Part shown: positions 1-7,362 of the stretch, piece after piece
Layout: the number at the start of each line of letters is the position of its first letter
Numbering within the stretch: the first letter of the stretch is position 1
Origin: Luteibacter jiangsuensis
GTDB lineage: Bacteria > Pseudomonadota > Gammaproteobacteria > Xanthomonadales > Rhodanobacteraceae
Assembly (NCBI RefSeq): GCF_011742555.1
Contig: NZ_JAAQQR010000002.1
Span: 310,001-374,000, forward strand
DNA: 64,000 nt
Reading direction: 5' to 3'
The notes under the pieces: generated by a model
Told to the model about the DNA's origin: nothing
Seen by the model: only the letters and a program-made list of their open reading frames with translations
Database searches by the model: none
Program-made: the position numbers and the translations under genes

Positions 1-578
1 AGGGTTTTAGATCAACGGGCAGGGTTAATCAAACAGGGGAAATTTTCTACGCGTGCGGGAACGGTCGGTTTCCGTGCACGACGCGCGCAGACTTTTCCGC
101 CAGCCACCCCCCATAGAGCATCTGCGCGCAAACCCCTGGGTACGTGGCCCGCCCCTCGGCGATGGCCGGTCGCGCAGATTCGTCCCGCCAATTGTGGATG
201 CGCGCATTTATGGAAACGTTCGGTCTAGGAACGGGCAACATCGTCGGCTCGCGAATCGTTCTGCAAGGGCCTTCGCCACCCATTCCTCGACGGGCATCCC
301 TTACTTCGTGCGAGCGACAAAACAGTGCATAAGAGCCGTATCGAAGAGCTCGGATCGCCATATGCGATCGATGGTGTCGATGTCGCCGGCCTCATGTGCC
401 ACCAACATGGACTCCATCGTATCGATATCCTGGTGCCGATGCTCGGGCTCGTTGGTTATTCAGGACTGTTTACCTTAATCCACGCACCTTCGTTGCGTCC
501 TTCGAGGAAACCACGGCGACGGACCAAGGTGTCTCGCCCTCGCTGGCCGGCCTAGCCGTGGTACCTAGTGATATTCGA
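1..578. other. No supported gene; probably decayed accessory DNA
   Basis: I find no gene I can defend here. Short open frames exist on both strands, but none combines a plausible ribosome binding site with a protein-like composition or a family I recognise. It lies on the accessory side of the tRNA-Thr and may be decayed DNA of the same element. The base composition looks more mixed than in the core beyond 3.4 kb. Confidence 0.5.
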
Positions 579-1403
579 TCAAGGCTCTGCCGATTCGAAC
601 TTAAGTCCCATTAGCCCTGTACCGAAACCGGACAATTTCGTCTCGCACACCTTGGCTGCGGCCGAGAGCATTTCGTCGCGTTCCTTCACGACATGCTTAA
701 CGAATCCCGGTGGGGCCGGACACTCAATTTCACCCGCGTGCTGGCGAACATAGGCCTTGGCCTTGGCTGACAAGATGGAGCGATTTTCCTCCGGATAGTC
801 CGCGGCGATTCGGTCGATTGAAGCCATGGATCGTGCGAATGAGTCAGGCCACTCGGGGGGATCGGCCGGAGCATCACGAAGATAAGGCATCATCCAGTAA
901 TAGGTGAATGCATTTTCGGATGAAAAGGCTATAGACATTCCGACCTGCTGGATGAACTGCTGCCATTGGAGACGGAGAATGTTCTCTTTGGCGCTGGCAA
1001 TGACCTTTCCGTAGCGCTCGTTCTGCTCGCGTAGGCGTGCCGCCTTCGTTGCTTCGCGCCCGCGGTCGATGATTGCTTGATTGGCCCTCGTTTGCGCCTC
1101 TTTGGCTGCATCCAAACTTGATCGAAGTCGAGCATCCGCGGTCTCCTGCAAGCCCCTTAGCTCCAGAAGTTCCGAGGTGGCTTTCTCCTGATCCAACTGC
1201 AGACGCGCCATCTCTTCTTCGAGCCTCTCTTTCTGGAAGACCGGTAGAACGGTATGCACATAGCCGTACCAAGCGAGAACTACCGCTGCGAGCTGTGCAA
1301 CATAGGAGAGACCTTCGAGCCAAGGTTTTGTAGCACCCCAAAGCGATGGCCTTCTCCCGCCGAACTTCGACGATGGCGTCCATGTCGCGTTTCTACGTTT
1401 CAT
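579..1403 (-). CDS. Unknown membrane-anchored coiled-coil protein
   Basis: 274 residues, no family recognised. A single hydrophobic segment lies at about residues 31-52. It is followed by a long charged, heptad-rich region (about 56-150) that looks like a coiled coil, then a more globular C-terminal part with Trp/Tyr-rich patches and two cysteines. The likely topology is a short cytoplasmic tail, one membrane span and a large soluble domain. The ATG is embedded in the end of the upstream integrase remnant (ATGAAACGTAG, where the final TAG is the integrase stop). A good Shine-Dalgarno, GGAGAAG, precedes it inside the integrase sequence, so it was probably translated together with the integrase frame. 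Function unknown. The open frame is intact although its neighbour is broken. Confidence 0.6.
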   Translation of the reverse strand: MKRRNATWTPSSKFGGRRPSLWGATKPWLEGLSYVAQLAAVVLAWYGYVHTVLPVFQKERLEEEMARLQLDQEKATSELLELRGLQETADARLRSSLDAAKEAQTRANQAIIDRGREATKAARLREQNERYGKVIASAKENILRLQWQQFIQQVGMSIAFSSENAFTYYWMMPYLRDAPADPPEWPDSFARSMASIDRIAADYPEENRSILSAKAKAYVRQHAGEIECPAPPGFVKHVVKERDEMLSAAAKVCETKLSGFGTGLMGLKFESAEP

Positions 1404-1883
1404 GCCGCAGCTTCTCCAAGTAGTCTGCCCATGCCTGCATCGTCTTCCGTCGATCGGTCAAGTACGATGCGCGATTGTAGGCGGTGCGCACGCGACTGCG
1501 CTCGACATGCGACAGTTGACGCTCGATGACGTCAGGCCCCCAGCCGAACTCGTTGAGCCCGGTGCTCGTCAGCGCGCGGAATCCGTGGTCGGTCATTTCG
1601 TCTTTCGCGTGGCCGAGATTGCGCGGTGCCGAATTGACCGTGTTCTCGCTTATGAACGCGGACGCGCCCCGGATGCTCGGGAAGCGGTATTGCCCAGGCC
1701 GCATGTCGGAAAAGCGATGATCTGGCTGAGCTCGGCCAGCACGGCGACCGTTTCGCGAAAAAGCGGCACGATGTGCGCGGTCTTCATCTCGGCGGCGGGT
1801 AGCCGCCCAACCCAACGCGCTGGCCGCGCGTCGAGGTCGTCAACGGGAAGCGCGATGCATCCCGGTAGAGACGGTGGCGCCAA
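1393..1883 (-). pseudogene. Remnant of P4-type tyrosine integrase (C-terminal half, frameshifted)
   Basis: The C-terminal catalytic part of a P4/CP4-57-like prophage integrase is recognisable in two reading frames. The upstream frame carries the stretch around PAAEMKTAHIVPLFRETVAV, which resembles the usual 'MK...HIVPLS.QAV' block. The downstream frame carries FPSIRG, SENTVNSA, DEMTDHGFRALTST (the HxxR box), IERQLSHVE and TAYNRASYL with the presumed nucleophilic tyrosine. The frames switch near 1705-1720, so an indel has broken the gene. The N-terminal DNA-binding and core-binding parts are absent; their place is taken by other genes. It is transcribed in the same direction as tRNA-Thr(UGU) and lies on the 3' side of that tRNA, as expected for a P4-type island. 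Not functional as it stands. Confidence 0.8.
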
Positions 1884-1971
1884 TGGCCGTCGAAGGCGAG
1901 ATCGCAGTGAATGGCGGTAGACTTCAGGGCCAGATAATCCCGGAACCAGTCTCCGTTCGTGTTTCGCGATA

Positions 1972-2664
1972 CTAAGCAGCTAGCGCTTCGATGTCGCGCT
2001 CCTCGGTAACGTACTTCCATGCGCTACCGTCAATCTGACTGCTCATTTTCTTTCTGAGAATGTTGAATGTCTCTGTGGATTTCAGCCCACCAGGCTTCGA
2101 GATTCGCGTCACGCCTGCAGATAGTGCCGGTCTACGAAGATTCTGCTGGCGCTCAGTCCACTGGGCTTCACACAAGCGAACAGCCGACCTAAGGAGCTTT
2201 CGCGTCACCGCTATCGCCCATACTGCTCTGAACAACATCGTAGCTAATAGAGAACGCCCGGCCATCAGGAGCAACATTTCTGTATGGGCCCGCTTCTCGA
2301 TGCTCTCGAGCTTATTCGCCACATTTGGATTGACGTTCTTGAGGGAGCGGTCAAGCGTTCGACGTAACCGCTGGGCAGCCGACGCACTCTGTTTGGTCTG
2401 AGAGAACCGCGTGACATAAAAGTGCGTGAAGCTAATGTCATCCGCGTAGCGGATCAGCCCGTTCAGAAGAGAGCGACGCATTTGATAAGCGCGGCTGTCG
2501 AACCCTATGTGGCCGCTCCGAGCCAACTCGAACAGCTCCGCTCGAAGGGCAAAAAGGTTGTTCCTCGCTTGGAGTACCGCCGAGCGTGGCAGGTCAACAA
2601 AAACCACTCTGAAGACGAGGGCCATTGGCACAAACAAGAGTGCGATAAAAACGAGCATGCTCAT
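1972..2664 (-). CDS. Unknown two-span membrane protein, second gene of a coupled pair
   Basis: 230 residues. An N-terminal hydrophobic segment (about residues 3-25) is followed by an amphipathic region with LFALRAELFELA and a Tyr/Phe-rich HFYV motif. A second hydrophobic segment lies near 131-152, and the C-terminal tail is basic. I recognise no catalytic motif; it resembles unannotated membrane proteins found on proteobacterial islands. Its ATG overlaps the TGA of the upstream gene in an ATGA tetranucleotide (2661-2664), so the two proteins are almost certainly made together and may interact. It sits between the tRNA-Thr and the integrase remnant, where the N-terminal half of the integrase would be expected. 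Function unknown. Confidence 0.6.
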   Translation of the reverse strand: MSMLVFIALLFVPMALVFRVVFVDLPRSAVLQARNNLFALRAELFELARSGHIGFDSRAYQMRRSLLNGLIRYADDISFTHFYVTRFSQTKQSASAAQRLRRTLDRSLKNVNPNVANKLESIEKRAHTEMLLLMAGRSLLATMLFRAVWAIAVTRKLLRSAVRLCEAQWTERQQNLRRPALSAGVTRISKPGGLKSTETFNILRKKMSSQIDGSAWKYVTEERDIEALAA

Positions 2665-3149
2665 ATTTTATCCTTTTCGTGAGTCGCGCCGGATTTTGCT
2701 ATACCGCTTGATGATCGACCCGGATCAATGAGGGTTTCGTAACGCTGCGTCAGTTCACCGATTCGGGTCGCCTGAGACCTAGTGGTCCTGAACAGCCTCA
2801 TCGCCACACCAATTGAGACCACCAACGCAATAAAAAGTGCCAACAGGATCCACCAAGGAGGAGTTATTGCCTCGGCAATTTCCTTAAGAGACGAACTCGA
2901 TACTTTCGCATCAACGTACGCGGTGAGGTTCGTCGTCCGCCCAGCCAAGTAGTAGGACATGGCCGTGACAGAACCGAACACGCACGCGCATCGCAAGAAG
3001 GTCTTGATAACCGACGTTACACCTGCATCGCGTCGGCTGTTTTTGAGAGCGTCGAGTTGCCCGCGAAGCCTGCCGTTATCGGCGAGTAGCTGATCCCGCG
3101 TCGGAGGCTCCGACTCAACGGCCACCCGCCGTCCCTTGGCTTGATTCAC
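2661..3149 (-). CDS. Unknown membrane protein with coiled coil, first gene of a coupled pair
   Basis: 162 residues. A polar N-terminus with a short coiled-coil-like stretch (about 18-38, LLADNGRLRGQLDAL) is followed by a hydrophobic segment at about 47-68. A second, strong span starting ITPPWWILLALFIALVVSIG lies at about 94-117, then a basic cytoplasmic-type tail. No family recognised. The stop codon overlaps the start of the next gene (ATGA), indicating translational coupling. With the downstream gene it forms a two-gene membrane operon inside the tRNA-Thr island. It could be a membrane effector, an exclusion-type factor or an uncharacterised phage-defence component; nothing in the sequence decides between these. 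Confidence 0.6.
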   Translation of the reverse strand: MNQAKGRRVAVESEPPTRDQLLADNGRLRGQLDALKNSRRDAGVTSVIKTFLRCACVFGSVTAMSYYLAGRTTNLTAYVDAKVSSSSLKEIAEAITPPWWILLALFIALVVSIGVAMRLFRTTRSQATRIGELTQRYETLIDPGRSSSGIAKSGATHEKDKI

Positions 3150-3287
3150 CCACCACCCCCCGGAAGTTGGCGTTACTCGCTTGAATTACAAGTGGTTATT
3201 GCATGCTTCCAGGGGGCACGTCTATATCTCGAACGATGTAAAAGCGTTCAGGTCATCGTTGCCTGAGCGTCAACTCATCCACTCAAT

Positions 3288-3310
3288 AAAAAACCTGCCC
3301 GAAGGCAGGT
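3288..3310 (-). terminator. Rho-independent terminator after tRNA-Thr
   Basis: Read on the minus strand, ACCTGCC-TTCG-GGCAGGT forms a 7-bp stem with a stable TTCG tetraloop, followed directly by a run of six T. It starts 13 bases beyond the CCA end of the tRNA, so it ends the tRNA transcript and probably the birA-coaX-SPOR transcript too. Confidence 0.9.
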
Positions 3311-3322
3311 CCTTGATTTTCT

Positions 3323-3398
3323 TGGTGCCGGCACCCGGATTCGAACTGGGGACCTACCGCTTACAAGGCGGTTGCTCTACCAACTGAGCTATGCCGGC
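3323..3398 (-). tRNA. tRNA-Thr(UGU)
   Basis: 76 nt with an encoded CCA end. The minus strand begins GCCGGCATAGCTCAG and ends GTGCCGGCACCA. The acceptor stem GCCGGCA pairs with TGCCGGC. The D arm is AGCTCAGTTGGTAGAGC. The anticodon stem ACCGC/GCGGT encloses loop CTTGTAA, so the anticodon is UGU (threonine). The T loop is GTTCGAATC. It starts 16 bases after the stop of the SPOR-domain gene on the same strand and may be co-transcribed with birA-coaX. Its 3' end faces the accessory region and is the likely attachment site of the island. Confidence 0.97.
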
Positions 3399-3414
3399 GA
3401 AAGCGGGGAGTTTA

Positions 3415-4224
3415 TCAGAAGCAGCCCGTGCTTCGCGCCGTTATCCCGGGGGTGCGAATGCTTCGGCGAATGTCGGCGCCGGCCTCATCCGGAACCACCA
3501 CGTCGAGCCACCAGACCGGCGTGGTTTCCGTGCGCTCGCTCATGCGGGCCGGGAAGCCGGCGGCGACCACTTCGTCGCGGCGCTTGCGGGCGTTCGCCGG
3601 GTCGTGGAACAGGCCCAGCGCCACCGAGTTTTGCAGTTCGCCTGCGGCGGTGACGACGAAGTAATCCTTGATGCCCTTCGCTTCCAGGCGCTTCGCCTGG
3701 GCCAGCGCCAGTTCGCGCGTGGCCTGGGCCGGCAGGAAGACGCGCCATCCGCGCGACTCGCTGGTCTGCTCCTGGCGCTGCCTGCTGCGCACGGTGCGCG
3801 ATGCGATCGCGGTACGGGCGGCGCGCAGGTCCACCTGGTTCGGGAACGGTCCCAGCGCGAGGCAGCGATAGCTGCGGCGCGGACTGGTCGGGGCAGTGGC
3901 CGTCGATACGGGGGGCGCCTCCGCCTGAACCTTCGGCTGCGCAATAGCGGGCTTGGGCAAGGGTGCCGCCGTGGCGGGCGCGGCAGGCGTCGTCATGGCC
4001 GGGGGCGGCAGCGGTGCCGAAGCGCTTGCCTCGGGCGTTGCCGGGGACGCTGGGGCCGATGCACCGGCGGCCGGCGGCTCCGGCAGCTCTGTGAGCAATT
4101 TCAGCTTGGGCACGTTGCCGTCGTTCGGATCCGCCGCGCGCGTGCCCGAATCGCCCAGCAGCAGCCAGGCGGCCACGGCGATGTTCAGGGCGATCAAGAG
4201 AACGAAGAGCAAACGCAGAAGCAT
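3415..4224 (-). CDS. SPOR-domain-type inner membrane protein downstream of coaX
   Basis: 269 residues. An N-terminal hydrophobic helix (about 3-24) anchors the protein in the inner membrane. A long Pro/Ala-rich linker (about 50-120) follows, and a C-terminal part resembles SPOR-like repeats (YRCLALGPF... around 120; DYFVVTAAGELQNSVALGLF around 190). SPOR domains bind denuded glycan strands at the septum in other proteins; here the relationship is inferred from layout and weak motifs. It is the third gene of a minus-strand operon birA-coaX-SPOR, an arrangement I associate with Xanthomonadales. The start is the ATG before LLRLLFVLLIALNI. Confidence 0.75.
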   Translation of the reverse strand: MLLRLLFVLLIALNIAVAAWLLLGDSGTRAADPNDGNVPKLKLLTELPEPPAAGASAPASPATPEASASAPLPPPAMTTPAAPATAAPLPKPAIAQPKVQAEAPPVSTATAPTSPRRSYRCLALGPFPNQVDLRAARTAIASRTVRSRQRQEQTSESRGWRVFLPAQATRELALAQAKRLEAKGIKDYFVVTAAGELQNSVALGLFHDPANARKRRDEVVAAGFPARMSERTETTPVWWLDVVVPDEAGADIRRSIRTPGITARSTGCF

Positions 4225-4290
4225 GACGGCCTTGGGTCATCCGGTAGGGCTTGCTCGCGTTCCCCTGTAAGAACCGGCAGCACCCGGATT

Positions 4291-5049
4291 CTAGGCGATA
4301 TCGCTCGCAGGAGCATGCGTCCTGGCCCATACCGCCAGCCCGCGCAGCACCGCGTCGGGAACCAGCTCCACCGTGCGCACAAGCAAGGGAGCGAGAATGT
4401 CGGCATCGCCGCCACCCAGCGTGACAGTGGGCGCCCCCCCCAGCTGAAGCGCCACCCGATCCACAAAGCGGTCCACCAGCGCGGCACACGCCTGCCAGCA
4501 CCCCGAGGCGAGTCCATCGGCGGTGTTGTCGGCCAGGTCGCGCACCGCGCCCGGGCGCTCCGGGCGAACCTGCGCCGTCGCGCCGAGGACCGACTGCTGC
4601 ATCAGCAGCGGCCCGGGGGCGATCCAGCCGCCGAGGTGCCGGCCCTCGGCGTCCAGCGCGTCGAGCGTGAGCGCGGTGCCCACACTGGCCAGCACGGACG
4701 GCGCCCGGCCGGCGGCGAACGCGTCCACCATGGCGAGGAAGCGGTCCACGCCCAGGCGATGCGGTTCGGCATAGGCATTCGTGACGCCGCAGGCCTGGGC
4801 CGGCGTGCGCACCCACGTCGTATCCAGATCGAAGGCACTGCCTACGGCCACGGCCACCGCCGTTTCACGCGCGGCATCCACCACCGATGCCCCGACGACT
4901 CGCTGCGGCGCGGGCCAGCCGCACCATAGCGTGGCGAGTTCGTGGGCGATGTCGGCATCCCAACCGAACGCGCCGCGACGAACGAACGTGTCGCCGTCGA
5001 GCAGCGCGAACTTGAGCCGGGTGTTGCCGAGGTCGAGCAGGAGGATCAT
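4291..5049 (-). CDS. coaX: Type III pantothenate kinase
   Basis: 252 residues, the usual length. It phosphorylates pantothenate with ATP in the first step of coenzyme A synthesis, in the cytoplasm. It belongs to the ASKHA fold: the N-terminal phosphate loop DLGNTRLKFALLDG, the central GVDRFLAMVDAF motif (pantothenate/ion site) and GTALTLDALD followed by GGWIAPG are all present. The CoaX family is not feedback-inhibited by CoA and needs a monovalent cation, as known for the family. The start codon overlaps the birA stop in an ATGA tetranucleotide (5046-5049), giving translational coupling with birA. Confidence 0.95.
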   Translation of the reverse strand: MILLLDLGNTRLKFALLDGDTFVRRGAFGWDADIAHELATLWCGWPAPQRVVGASVVDAARETAVAVAVGSAFDLDTTWVRTPAQACGVTNAYAEPHRLGVDRFLAMVDAFAAGRAPSVLASVGTALTLDALDAEGRHLGGWIAPGPLLMQQSVLGATAQVRPERPGAVRDLADNTADGLASGCWQACAALVDRFVDRVALQLGGAPTVTLGGGDADILAPLLVRTVELVPDAVLRGLAVWARTHAPASDIA

Positions 5050-6026
5050 GGTGCCGCCTTGCGAACGGAGACTTCCGCGCTGTCGACGATGGACACCTCG
5101 CCATTCGCCCGGCGCACGCGAAGGGCGCCGCGTTCGTCCACACCCTCGCCCGTGGCATCGTACTCGCCGCGCGGATCGATGATGCGCAGCGATTCGCCGC
5201 GAAGCAGGTCGTTCGCTGCGTAGTCGTCCGCGAACGCGGCGAAGCCGTGACGCTCGAACGCCACGAGTCCTTCGGCGAGTTCCGTGATCACCGCGGCAGC
5301 GATGCGATTGCGGTTCGGCGGGTCGCCGCCCATGAGGGAGGCAAGGTCGGTGATCGGCTGACCCGCCCGCTCGTGCAGGGTGTCCGGCAAGCGGATGTTG
5401 AGGCCCACCCCGATCACCGCCGCGCAGGGCCCCGAGTACTCGCCCGACAGCTCCACGAGGACGCCGGCAAGCTTCGCATTGCCGGCCAGCACGTCGTTCG
5501 GCCATTTCAGGCCCGGGGTGCGGATGCCCAGTTCGGCCAGCGCGCGCAACAGCATCACGCCCACCGCCAGTGAAAGCCCCGAGAGGGACGCGAAGCCGCC
5601 GTCGAATCGCTTCAGCACGGACAGATAGAGGTTCATGCCGGGCGGCGAGAGCCAGGTACGGCCCCGGCGGCCGCGACCGGCCGATTGCGCCTCTGCGAGC
5701 ACGAAGGAGAGATCGTCGAGCACCGGGATGCGTCGCGCCAGCTCGCTCGACGTGGAATCGATGTCCCAATGCACTTCGAGCATGCCGATGCGCGCCGCGG
5801 TGCCTGGCGCCAGCCCCGCCTTGATGGCCTGGGCGTCGAGCAGCTCGGTGCGCCACGGCAGGCGATAGCCACCGCCGACCCGGGCTTCCACCGGTACGCC
5901 CTTGAGGCGCAGGGCCTCGATCTGCTTCCAGACGGCCGCGCGCGTGACCCCGGCCCGGCGGGCCAGGGCCGCGCCGGACACGGCATCGCCGCCGGCAAGG
6001 GCTTCGAGAAGATCGCGTGCGAGCAT
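5046..6026 (-). CDS. birA: Bifunctional biotin-[acetyl-CoA-carboxylase] ligase / biotin repressor
   Basis: 326 residues. It activates biotin to biotinyl-AMP and transfers it to the biotin carboxyl carrier protein. The N-terminal winged helix (about 14-65, VSGAALARRAGVTRAAVWKQ) indicates the bifunctional class that also represses biotin genes. The ligase core shows the GRGRRGRTW loop, KWPNDVL and AVIGVGLNIR; the C-terminal SH3-like domain (about 280-325) is present. I chose the ATG at 6026 (MLARDLLEALAGG) because it matches where family proteins begin; the open frame extends further upstream without typical sequence. First gene of the operon with coaX and the SPOR-domain gene. Confidence 0.95.
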   Translation of the reverse strand: MLARDLLEALAGGDAVSGAALARRAGVTRAAVWKQIEALRLKGVPVEARVGGGYRLPWRTELLDAQAIKAGLAPGTAARIGMLEVHWDIDSTSSELARRIPVLDDLSFVLAEAQSAGRGRRGRTWLSPPGMNLYLSVLKRFDGGFASLSGLSLAVGVMLLRALAELGIRTPGLKWPNDVLAGNAKLAGVLVELSGEYSGPCAAVIGVGLNIRLPDTLHERAGQPITDLASLMGGDPPNRNRIAAAVITELAEGLVAFERHGFAAFADDYAANDLLRGESLRIIDPRGEYDATGEGVDERGALRVRRANGEVSIVDSAEVSVRKAAP

Positions 6027-6228
6027 GGCTACCGTCCGGCCGTCAGGCGGCCGTTGTCGAGGTGGGGAAGAGCCGGGGACATCCGGCGATTCTAGGGCAG
6101 TGGCCGGGTTTTCGCCCGTTCCGGCCACGGCGGCAGCCCCCGGGGACGTCCAGCACTGGCAGGCCCGTGAAATTTCTGCGAGGATCGGCTGTCCCCCTTT
6201 ACGTCCCGAAGGGGCCCAGGGTTTACCG

Positions 6229-6561
6229 ATGAACGCCAGACCGTACATCTTCGGATGTCTGTGCCTCGTCGGTGCCGCCGGCACCGCCGCCGCTTACGAC
6301 ATCGACCCGTCCACTGGCCTGCTCGCTCCGAGCGCCGCCGGTACGTCGTCGTTCGAAGGCAGCGCGCGGTCGTCCCAGGGCGGCCGTGACAACCTTGGCG
6401 GCGACACCCTGCCTTCGCGGCGTGAAAGTACGCGCCGGGGCACGCCCCCTCCGCCGGTCACATCGCCGGTCGATGTCGACGACGGCACGCGCGGCGATTC
6501 CCTGCCGTTGCGCTCGGGTGCGCCAAGCTGGCAGTCGCTTCTTCCCGGCTCGATGCTCTAA
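6229..6561 (+). CDS. Small secreted protein, unknown function
   Basis: 110 residues. A signal peptide is evident (about 1-22, hydrophobic core IFGCLCLVGAAGTAAA). The mature part is low in complexity: Ser/Gly/Arg/Pro-rich with repeated short motifs (GGDTLPSRRES, RGDSLPLRSG) and no recognised domain. The frame is open far upstream, but the ATG at 6229 places the signal peptide at the N-terminus. The gene lies between birA (divergent) and mtfA (20 bases downstream, same strand) and may share the mtfA transcript. Function unknown. Confidence 0.6.
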   Translation: MNARPYIFGCLCLVGAAGTAAAYDIDPSTGLLAPSAAGTSSFEGSARSSQGGRDNLGGDTLPSRRESTRRGTPPPPVTSPVDVDDGTRGDSLPLRSGAPSWQSLLPGSML

Positions 6562-6581
6562 AGCGCTCGCGGCCGTACTTC

Positions 6582-7352
6582 GTGGGTGTCTTCCAGTCGC
6601 TGATCGCGCGCTTCCGCGCTCCTGTCCCTCCCATCGACGACACGCTGTGGCGACAGGCCGTCGCCCGCGTGCCGCTGGTGCGCGCGCTCGACGCGCCGCG
6701 GGCGCACTATCTGCGCCAGCTGGCCGCCACGTTTCTGCATACGAAGCGCTTCCAGGCACTGGGTGGCACCGAACTCGACGATTTCTGGCGTCTCGCCATC
6801 GCGATGCAGGCCAGCCTTCCCGCCTTGCCGCGCGGACCGAGGGCGTTCAAGGGATGGACGAACGTGCTCGTCTATCCCGGTGAGTTCAATGTGCGCCGCA
6901 GCCACTATGACGCCCCGACCGGCGTCGTCACCGACAGCGACGACACGCTGATCGGCGAGGCCTGGGACCGCGGGCCCATGGTCCTTTCCCTGGCCGATGT
7001 GGCGCTCGACCTCGAAGCGCCATGGGACGGATTCAACGTGGTCGTGCACGAGATGGCGCACAAGCTCGACATGCTGTCAGGGCCGGCGAACGGCGTGCCG
7101 CCCCTCCCGCCGTCGATGAACCGCAGGCAGTGGATCGACACCATGCAACGCGGGTTCGACAGACTGTCGAAGGCCGTCGATCGCGGCCGTCGCACGGCCA
7201 TCGATCCTTACGCCAGCGAAGCGCCGGAGGAGTATTTCGCGGTGACGAGCGAACTGCATTTTTCGCAGCCCGCGCTATTGCGCGAAGCGGAGCCGGACGT
7301 GGCGGCGTTGCTGGAAGCGTTTTACGGGCCCTCGCCGGCGTCCCACTCGTAG
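6582..7352 (+). CDS. mtfA: MtfA-type zinc-dependent peptidase
   Basis: 256 residues, the family length. Cytosolic zinc metallopeptidase of the MtfA (Mlc titration factor) family. In E. coli MtfA binds the glucose repressor Mlc and has aminopeptidase activity. The metal site HEMAHKLDM (HExxH, about residues 153-157) is intact, and the downstream EEYFAVTSELHF supplies the third ligand glutamate. The start is a GTG (MGVFQSLIARF), 20 bases after the small secreted protein gene. Whether it acts on an Mlc-like regulator here is unknown, since none is in the window. Confidence 0.9.
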   Translation: MGVFQSLIARFRAPVPPIDDTLWRQAVARVPLVRALDAPRAHYLRQLAATFLHTKRFQALGGTELDDFWRLAIAMQASLPALPRGPRAFKGWTNVLVYPGEFNVRRSHYDAPTGVVTDSDDTLIGEAWDRGPMVLSLADVALDLEAPWDGFNVVVHEMAHKLDMLSGPANGVPPLPPSMNRRQWIDTMQRGFDRLSKAVDRGRRTAIDPYASEAPEEYFAVTSELHFSQPALLREAEPDVAALLEAFYGPSPASHS

Positions 7353-7362
7353 GAGCGCGGCC

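Larger units (their letters stand above)
579..3322 (-). mobile_element. Decayed integrative element abutting the 3' end of tRNA-Thr(UGU)
   Basis: The block left of the tRNA 3' end holds only accessory-type genes: two translationally coupled membrane proteins, a broken P4-type integrase and a coiled-coil membrane protein, all on the strand of the tRNA. The sequence is visibly richer in A and T than the core on the other side. P4-family islands integrate at tRNA 3' ends with the integrase next to the tRNA and in the same orientation, which fits. I did not find the second copy of the tRNA 3' end that would mark the far boundary, so the left limit is unknown and may lie outside the window. Confidence 0.5.

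Noticed and set aside
53-478. A 141-residue plus-strand frame at the window start
   Set aside because: No ribosome binding site, Arg/Ser/Cys-rich composition, and no recognised family.
590-601. GATTCGAACT near 591-600 resembling the T-loop of the tRNA-Thr, a possible att copy
   Set aside because: Only about 10 bases match, it lies inside the end of a coding sequence, and the match does not continue into the acceptor stem.
3391-4929. A 512-residue frame antisense to the SPOR and coaX genes
   Set aside because: CoaX motifs on the minus strand are decisive; the plus-strand protein is Arg/Gly/Ala-rich without domains.
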